DNA of 64,000 nt. Origin: Streptomyces sp. NBC_00663. GTDB lineage: Bacteria > Actinomycetota > Actinomycetes > Streptomycetales > Streptomycetaceae. Positions 42,547 to 64,000 of this stretch are shown here, one piece after another; position 1 is the stretch's first letter; each line of letters opens with the position of its first letter. Location: assembly GCF_036226885.1 (NCBI RefSeq), contig NZ_CP109027.1:9362001-9426000 (forward strand), written 5' to 3'. Under the pieces are notes generated by a model. The model was not told the origin of the DNA. It searched no databases and was given only the letters and a program-made list of their open reading frames with translations. Both the position numbers and the translations under genes were made by a program.

Positions 42547-42652
42547 CGGTCGCAGCCGCATGGGGGCGCCCTCGTCCTCGGTAGCGCGACCAGGACGAAC
42601 GGCCGCCTTCCCGGGGCCGGCAAGCCCCTGGTGATCCATCAACCTCCGTGTC

Positions 42653-42691
42653 CTGGGGACGGTCGCGGCTGCTCGGCGCGGCCGTCCCCAG
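42653..42691. terminator. Hairpin terminator at the border of the biosynthetic cluster
   Basis: 10-base perfect outer arms (42653-42662 and 42682-42691) with further CG pairing inside. It lies between the converging aldo/keto reductase and aminotransferase genes. Confidence 0.75.
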
Positions 42692-42703
42692 GGTGACTGG
42701 CGA

Positions 42704-43972
42704 CTACGTCGTAGCGAGGCCCTGGACGGTGTCGCCCAAGGTGTCCGCCACCGTCTTCCACTCGGTGAGGGGGATCGTCAGGGGCGGCAGGAGCTTGAGT
42801 ACATGTCCCGCCCCTGACGTCTCGGCGACGATGCCGGCGCGGAACAACGCCTCCCGGATCCGCTCGGCCGTTCTCGTGGCTGGGAAGCTCAGGCCGCTCA
42901 TCGCCCCCTTGCCCACGACTTCGGCGGCACCTGCCGGGAGGGCGTCGGTGATGCTGGTGAGGCTGGTGCGGATGGCGGCGGTCAGTTCGGCGACGTGGTC
43001 GGTGAAGTGCGGGTCGCTCCAGTGGTCCAGTGCCGCGGAGCCCGCCACGAACGCGAGGTTGTGGCCGCGGAACGTGCCGTTGTGCTCGCCGGGGGCCCAG
43101 CGGTCGATCTCGCGCCGGATCAACAGCGCCGCCATCGGTAGCCCCATCCCGCTGAGGGACTTCGACAGGCAGACCAGGTCGGGGCGGAGCTCGGCGGCGT
43201 CCTCGAAGCTGAAGAAGGTACCGGTGCGTCCGCAGCCCGCCTGGATGTCGTCCACGATGACCAACGTGCCGGTGGCGTCCGCGAGTTCACGGATCCGCGC
43301 CAGCCAGGCGCGCGGAGCGGTGTGCAGTCCGCCCTCGCCCTGCACCGTCTCCAGCAGGATCGCCGCGGGCGGGGGCGTCATCGCGCCCGGGCCCAGGGCC
43401 TGTTCCAGGGCGGCGAACGGATCGGGCTCGGACGCGTCGCCGTACGGGAGGTTCGTGACGTCGGTCAGTGGTACGCCCGCCGCGCCGCGCAGCAGCGGGG
43501 AGGTCGTGGCGGCAAGGGCGCCGAGGGAGGCGCCGTGGAAGCCCCCGGTGAAGGAGATCACCTCGGTGCGCCCGGTGACCTTGCGTGCCAGCTTCAGGGC
43601 GGCCTCGACGGCGAGTGTTCCGGCCGGGCCGGGGAACTGCACCACGAAGTCCCCCAGTCCACGCGGCTCCAGGACGAGACGGCCGAACCGCTCCAGGAAG
43701 TCGGCCTTGGCCGTGGTGTGCAGGTCCAGCGACTGCACGGGTCCGCCGGCCCTGAGGTAGGCCGTCACGCGTTCGACGATCGCGGGCGGGTTGTGGCCGT
43801 AGTTGAGCGAGCCGGCCCCGCACAGCAGGTCCACGTAGCGGCGCCCCGAGGTGTCCCAGAGGTGGTGGCCGGCGGCTCGCTCGAAGACCACCGGGAAGTC
43901 GCGGCAGTAGCTGCGTACGTTCGACTCGTGACGTCGGAACACGGCGAGGGGTGCCCGGTCGGTCTCGGTCAT
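42704..43972 (-). CDS. Class III aminotransferase, EctB/diaminobutyrate type
   Basis: About 422 residues; a PLP enzyme of fold type I, class III. It resembles EctB (L-2,4-diaminobutyrate:2-oxoglutarate aminotransferase) along its length: VRSYCRDFPVVFERA, GAGSLNYGHN, SFTGGFHGASLGALA, IVDDIQAGCGRTG and the PLP lysine K271 in CLSKSLSGMG. It could make 2,4-diaminobutyrate from aspartate semialdehyde as an NRPS building block. Alternatively, by analogy with other class III enzymes beside reductase-terminated NRPSs, it could aminate the released peptide aldehyde. ATG 43972 is chosen; the open frame runs further upstream. No ectA or ectC lies nearby, so ectoine synthesis is unlikely. Confidence 0.82.
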   Translation of the reverse strand: MTETDRAPLAVFRRHESNVRSYCRDFPVVFERAAGHHLWDTSGRRYVDLLCGAGSLNYGHNPPAIVERVTAYLRAGGPVQSLDLHTTAKADFLERFGRLVLEPRGLGDFVVQFPGPAGTLAVEAALKLARKVTGRTEVISFTGGFHGASLGALAATTSPLLRGAAGVPLTDVTNLPYGDASEPDPFAALEQALGPGAMTPPPAAILLETVQGEGGLHTAPRAWLARIRELADATGTLVIVDDIQAGCGRTGTFFSFEDAAELRPDLVCLSKSLSGMGLPMAALLIRREIDRWAPGEHNGTFRGHNLAFVAGSAALDHWSDPHFTDHVAELTAAIRTSLTSITDALPAGAAEVVGKGAMSGLSFPATRTAERIREALFRAGIVAETSGAGHVLKLLPPLTIPLTEWKTVADTLGDTVQGLATT

Positions 43973-44049
43973 GTCAGCACGTACCTTTCCTGTCAACGGT
44001 TCTCCCAATGCCTCGCGGACCGCCGCCCTTTGACGGTTCACAGGGCGAG

Positions 44050-45051
44050 TCACTTGACCAGCACCGTTCCGTCACCGGGACGGTGGTCGCGGGAACGGCG
44101 CAGGTCGCTGAAGGCGAACGTCCGCTGGAGCCAGCGGTCGCGGCCGTCGTAGCGCGGGGTGAACGCCGAACGGCCGTGCAGGGTGATCCGGTTGTCGACG
44201 AGGGCGAGGTCGCCGGGGAGCAGCAGCACCCCGGTGTACGTGCGGTGCGCCACCTCGGCCAGTTCGGCGAGGGCGGCCCGGCCCTTGGGGGTCACCGCCT
44301 TGGTGGCCGCCTCGTCGAAGCACCAGTCGGGGTCGTCCGGGTCGCCGCTGAGCACGGCGTGCGCGGTGCCCTCTCCGGGCGGGCCGAAGGACGGCGGTGC
44401 CTCGGTGACGTACTCCGGCCTGCCGAGCGCCTCCCGGGTGCCGGGTGTCAGCAGCGGCAGGACGCGTCGGGCGCAGCTGGTGCGCAGTTCGGCCGTGCCC
44501 TCGTGGTCGGGTCGCAGGCACAGGAGCATGACGTGGTCGGGGCGGTGGGGGTGGAAGGCGTTCTCGGTGTGGAAGGTGAGCTCGACCGAGCCGACGTTGC
44601 CCTGGACCCTCTCCTGACCCGGCACCGGCACGACGTCCTGGACGAGGGCGCCGGACTTCTCCGCCGCGAATGCGGCCGGGTCGCCGAGCCCGGCCGCGAA
44701 CAGCAGCAGCGTCGCCGCGGACAGGGACGGGACGTGCTGCACCGAACCCTTCACCATCGGAGTCGGCGGCAGGTGTGCGGCACCGATGGGGAGCCCGCGC
44801 AGGACGAGGGCGCCGTCGGGGCCCGAATACCTGCGGAACTCCCTGACGGTGCGCCGTATTTCGGCGGGCACGCCCTCCCAGGCGTGCCGGGCCAGGGCCA
44901 CCCATGCCGGGTCGTCGACCCGGTCGCCCGCGTGGTCCAGCAGTTCCGCTGTCACCTGGCCGAGCCGGGCCCGGGTGCGGGCGCCGTACCGCACCGTCCC
45001 GTCGGCGCTCATCGGGGCGTATGGTGCCTGCGCCATGTCGACGCTGCTCAC
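44050..45051 (-). CDS. AsnO-like Fe(II)/2-oxoglutarate L-asparagine oxygenase
   Basis: A 333-residue clavaminate-synthase-like dioxygenase, the same length as AsnO of the calcium-dependent antibiotic pathway as I remember it, and with the same landmarks: GPDGALVLRGLP, GALVQDVVPVPG, and TFHTENAFHPHRPDHVMLL. Iron ligands are His161, Glu163 and, from LHGRSAFTPRYDG, His292. AsnO hydroxylates the beta-carbon of free L-Asn before NRPS activation. The NRPS next door has two A domains with Asn-like codes, so beta-hydroxy-asparagine is a good prediction; related enzymes act on Arg. GTG 45051 has AAGGGAG seven bases upstream. Confidence 0.86.
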   Translation of the reverse strand: MSSVDMAQAPYAPMSADGTVRYGARTRARLGQVTAELLDHAGDRVDDPAWVALARHAWEGVPAEIRRTVREFRRYSGPDGALVLRGLPIGAAHLPPTPMVKGSVQHVPSLSAATLLLFAAGLGDPAAFAAEKSGALVQDVVPVPGQERVQGNVGSVELTFHTENAFHPHRPDHVMLLCLRPDHEGTAELRTSCARRVLPLLTPGTREALGRPEYVTEAPPSFGPPGEGTAHAVLSGDPDDPDWCFDEAATKAVTPKGRAALAELAEVAHRTYTGVLLLPGDLALVDNRITLHGRSAFTPRYDGRDRWLQRTFAFSDLRRSRDHRPGDGTVLVK

Positions 45052-45101
45052 GTGCGTGCTCCCTTTCGTTGGCTGAGTCCGCCCAGTCCGTTGGGTCCGT
45101 G

Positions 45102-45311
45102 TCACTCGCCCATGGCCCGGACGAGGCTCTTGGGGCGCAGGTCGGTCCATTCGCGTTCGACGTACTCCAGGCAGGCGGTGCGACTGTCCGGACCGAAGAC
45201 GGTGGTCCAGCCGGCGGGCACGGCGGTGAAGTCGGGCCACAGCGAGTGCTGGCCCTCGTCGTTGGCCAGGACCCGGTAGACGCCGTCGGGGTTCTCGAAG
45301 GGGTTGGTCAT
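45102..45311 (-). CDS. MbtH-like protein
   Basis: A 69-residue MbtH-family chaperone that binds and activates NRPS adenylation domains. The hallmark residues are NDEGQHSLWPDF, the invariant VPAGW and SRTACLEYVEREWTDLRPKSL. ATG 45311 follows a GGAAAGGAAC stretch. It lies directly downstream of the NRPS and is probably required for one or more of its four A domains. Confidence 0.95.
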   Translation of the reverse strand: MTNPFENPDGVYRVLANDEGQHSLWPDFTAVPAGWTTVFGPDSRTACLEYVEREWTDLRPKSLVRAMGE

Positions 45312-45392
45312 GACAGGTGGTGTTCCTTTCGGGGCGGGGGAGTGGGGGCGCGGCTCGGCCGGGCCCACCGAGGACGCTTCGAGCTCCTCGGT

Positions 45393-61739
<16,347 letters not shown>

Positions 61740-61741
61740 GG

Positions 61742-62026
61742 TCAGGCCTGCTTCTCGCTCGTGCGTGCCGTCTCGGACCGCCCGCCGAGCAGCTCGGACA
61801 GGGCTTCGCTCAGCGCGTCGACCGTCGGGTGGTCCCAGGTCAGGGCATCGTCGACGGTCACCTCGAACTCGTCCTCGATGTCGGCGGTGATGGCCAGCGC
61901 CGTCAGGGAGTCCAGCCCGTAGTCGGCCAGCGGCACGGACGTGTCGATGTCCTTGGGCGCACGGCGCAGATACGTGGCCACACGCTCGGTCAGCCAGGTG
62001 TGCACGTCGCTGTTGCCAGTGGTCAT
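61742..62026 (-). CDS. Free-standing acyl carrier protein
   Basis: A 94-residue ACP with phosphopantetheine motif ADYGLDSLTALAI (Ser near residue 40). It most likely carries the fatty acyl chain that the first condensation domain transfers to residue 1. The gene ends two bases before the NRPS start and follows an acyl-CoA dehydrogenase gene, an arrangement seen in lipopeptide clusters. A fatty acyl-AMP ligase to load it is not in the window and may lie beyond 64000. Confidence 0.92.
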   Translation of the reverse strand: MTTGNSDVHTWLTERVATYLRRAPKDIDTSVPLADYGLDSLTALAITADIEDEFEVTVDDALTWDHPTVDALSEALSELLGGRSETARTSEKQA

Positions 62027-62143
62027 GAGGGGGGTTCGCTTTCTTGGACGGAGGATGGGGGGTGGGCCGGGGCGCGGGGCGGCAGGGCGTGCCCAGGAGA
62101 CGAGCGGGTGCCGGGCCGCGGGGGCCTGGGGTGACGGTGGGGC

Positions 62144-63856
62144 TCAGACGGCGAGTGGTCTTGCCGTCAGGCCGAAGGAGCGTCCGGTGTCGTGTCGGTC
62201 CACAAGTTCGGTGAGGAGCGCGTCCTCGGCCTGGGCGGGCAGCGGACCGGGCCGGTGTGCCCCTCGGGGCGAGCGGTGCAGGGCGGCGCGCAGCCAGGCG
62301 GGGTCGGCGAGGAAGGTCCCCGGCTCGGAGTGCCGCCAGACCTGGACACAGGCGGTGCGGGACAGCAGGCGGACGTAGCGGGTGACGAGGTCGTAGTGCT
62401 CGGGGCGGGCGTCGACCCCGAGCTCCACCGGTGACAACCGGCCGCACACACCTGCCAGTTCGGCCAGCTCCGTGCGATCGGCGGCGCCGGCGTCCCGCAG
62501 GTCGGCGTGGTCCGCTGCCCAGGGCGCGTCGACCAGCGCGTGCAGGGAACCGGCGATCGGGTCGCGGCCCGCGGCGTGCAGGGCCAGCCGGTCGTACGGC
62601 AGCGGCGGCAGCGGCTGCCCGAGGGCGTACAGGCCGCCGGGGGCCTCCGCGCCGGACCCCGCCCAGGTGCGTCGGGCCAGCAAGGGGAGCTGCGGGAGCA
62701 GGCTCATCTGGCAGGCGGCCCGCGCGATGTGCCCGAAGCCGACGGGGGCGAGGTCGCGCAGCAGCTTCTGGAACAGCGCGGTCGGGCCCTCGCGCAGATA
62801 GAAGTGGGCGCCGAGGAGTTCGGCGAGCCGGTCCATGGCCTCCAGCAGCAGTCGGGACACCTCGAACTTGACGGCCGAGGCGTACACGCTCGCCGCCCCG
62901 GGCACCAGGTGCAGCGCGCGGGCACCGACCGCGCCGTGCGCCTCGGCCCGCAGCAGGTCGGCGAAGACGCCGGCCAGCACCGAGCGGACGTGGGGGAGGG
63001 CGGTGGCGGGGGCTCCGTAGAGCCGGCGCCGGGAGAGGTGGTCGACGGTGAGGCGCAGTCCGGTGTCGAGGATGCCGGTGGCCATGGCGGGCAGGACGGT
63101 GCGGGTGATCTGGAGGGCCTTCAGCGCGGTCTCCAGACCGGAGCCGACCGGCCCGAGGACGGCGGAGGCGGGCACCCGCAGGTCGTCGAAGCGCAGGCCG
63201 CCGAGTTGGACCCCGCGCATGCCCACGGTGGAGAAGCGCGGCAGATCGGTCAGACGGGCGGGGTCGGCGCCCGCGCGGTCGACGAGGACCAGGGAGTGGC
63301 TGCGCGGACCGGACCTGGGGTCGGTGCGGGCGAGGACGACCATGGCATCTGCGCGCGCGATGTTGGTGACGACCTCCTTACGGCCGCTCAGGCGCAGGCC
63401 CTTCGGTGCGGCGGTCGCCTCGAACTCCGTGCCGGCCATGTCGTTGCCGTGCGCGAGCTCGTGGAACGCGATGGCGATACGGCGGCCGTCGAGGAGGAGA
63501 CGGGCGGCGTGCTCCTTCTGGGGTGCGGCGCCCGCGGTCCACAGGGTGACGGCGGCGATGAGCGAGCTGGCGCCGTAGCCGAGGCCGAGCGCGGGGTCGC
63601 GGCGGTAGAGGGTGCGCATCACCTCGGTGACGTGGTCGGCCCGTTCGAGACGTCCGCCGAGCTCGGGCGGGACGAACTCGGCGTTGAGTCCGTAGGAGTG
63701 CAGCCGGGCCTCTCCGGCGGCGAGCATCTCCGTGCGTTCGTCGGCGGCGAGGATCGCGGCTGCGCCGGTGGGGTTGGCCGGGTCGGACAGGCTGCCGAGG
63801 AGGTGGTCGAGTTCGTCGGCGCGCTTGGGGGTGAGGCCGGTCGTGGCGGTGGTCAT
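62144..63856 (-). CDS. Acyl-CoA dehydrogenase-like flavoprotein (lipid tail modification)
   Basis: About 570 residues, longer than the usual 380 because of a C-terminal extension. The acyl-CoA dehydrogenase core includes PELGGRLERADHVTEVMRT, YGASSLIAAVT, IAFHELAHGNDMAGTEF and GRKEVVTNIARADAMVV, which in the family shape the FAD and substrate pocket. Large acyl-CoA dehydrogenases in lipopeptide clusters desaturate the acyl chain, often while it is on an ACP; that role fits here but is inferred. ATG 63856 overlaps the stop of the preceding gene as ATGA, so the two are coupled. Confidence 0.83.
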   Translation of the reverse strand: MTTATTGLTPKRADELDHLLGSLSDPANPTGAAAILAADERTEMLAAGEARLHSYGLNAEFVPPELGGRLERADHVTEVMRTLYRRDPALGLGYGASSLIAAVTLWTAGAAPQKEHAARLLLDGRRIAIAFHELAHGNDMAGTEFEATAAPKGLRLSGRKEVVTNIARADAMVVLARTDPRSGPRSHSLVLVDRAGADPARLTDLPRFSTVGMRGVQLGGLRFDDLRVPASAVLGPVGSGLETALKALQITRTVLPAMATGILDTGLRLTVDHLSRRRLYGAPATALPHVRSVLAGVFADLLRAEAHGAVGARALHLVPGAASVYASAVKFEVSRLLLEAMDRLAELLGAHFYLREGPTALFQKLLRDLAPVGFGHIARAACQMSLLPQLPLLARRTWAGSGAEAPGGLYALGQPLPPLPYDRLALHAAGRDPIAGSLHALVDAPWAADHADLRDAGAADRTELAELAGVCGRLSPVELGVDARPEHYDLVTRYVRLLSRTACVQVWRHSEPGTFLADPAWLRAALHRSPRGAHRPGPLPAQAEDALLTELVDRHDTGRSFGLTARPLAV

Positions 63857-64000
63857 GCGGCGCCTCCCCAGAGGGTGAACTCCGTGACGGGGGTGGTGAG
63901 GACGACGTCGGCCAGGGCGTCGAAGACAGCGGTGGCGTTGCCGCCTTCTGCGCCGAGCAGCACCGTCAGACAGGCCCGTAGCCACAGCCCGTCCGTGCCG
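63853..64000 (-). CDS. 3' end of an unidentified gene upstream of the acyl-CoA dehydrogenase
   Basis: The last 48 or so codons of a leftward gene, ending LTTPVTEFTLWGGAA and stop at 63853, overlapping the next start as ATGA. The fragment is too short to place; a second acyl-CoA dehydrogenase or other lipid-tail enzyme would fit the context. The rest lies outside the window. Confidence 0.7.
   Translation of the reverse strand, partial: GTDGLWLRACLTVLLGAEGGNATAVFDALADVVLTTPVTEFTLWGGAA

Noticed and set aside
42704..43972. Part of an ectoine biosynthesis operon
   Set aside because: No ectA, ectC or ectD lies beside the aminotransferase; its neighbours are NRPS-cluster genes.
61740..62447. In-frame upstream extension of the NRPS to 62447
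   Set aside because: The added residues are low-complexity and overlap the ACP and acyl-CoA dehydrogenase genes in another frame; the condensation domain begins right after ATG 61739.

Overview
The window is about 70 percent G+C, uses GTG starts freely, and has densely overlapping operons, twin-arginine export signals and a spore-pigment type II polyketide gene set. This is a streptomycete chromosome or a very close relative. I saw no rRNA, tRNA, CRISPR array, insertion sequence or phage gene.

Region 1 (1-3.6 kb) is the distal part of a whiE-type spore-pigment locus: chain-length factor, acyl carrier protein, aromatase/cyclase and TcmI-type cyclase, facing an O-methyltransferase.

Region 2 (3.6-24.6 kb) is an L-fucose island. 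Two exported alpha-L-fucosidases (GH95 and GH29, both with accessory binding domains) and a secreted beta-helix protein flank a nine-gene leftward operon with every junction overlapping. It encodes the non-phosphorylated L-fucose route: mutarotase, dehydrogenase, lactonase, fuconate dehydratase, 2-keto-3-deoxyfuconate dehydrogenase and a diketo-acid hydrolase giving pyruvate plus L-lactate. The operon ends with lutABC, which would oxidise that lactate. A divergent ABC sugar transporter and a FadR-type GntR regulator follow. A palindrome, ACATCCGATGT and close variants, occurs before both fucosidases and in the operon/transporter divergent region, marking a probable regulon.

Region 3 (24.8-42.6 kb) is mixed: exported tannase, catalase-peroxidase, a small methyltransferase, a phosphotransferase, a giant DUF4062/NB-ARC/WD40 STAND protein facing a HAD-like/ADP-ribosylglycohydrolase fusion, an SDR, a methyltransferase-Nudix fusion, a LysR/cupin pair, a DoxX-like protein and an aldo/keto reductase.

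Region 4 (42.7-64.0 kb, continuing beyond the window) is a leftward lipopeptide-type biosynthetic cluster: unknown partial gene, acyl-CoA dehydrogenase, free ACP, a 5448-residue NRPS, MbtH protein, AsnO-like asparagine oxygenase and an EctB-like aminotransferase. The NRPS reads C-A-T-E / C-T / C-A-T / C-A-T / C-A-T-R. Module 2 has no adenylation domain, the last two A domains carry asparagine-like codes, and release is reductive. The likely product is an N-acylated short peptide ending in an (oxidised) asparaginal or a compound derived from it; I could not match it to a known metabolite.
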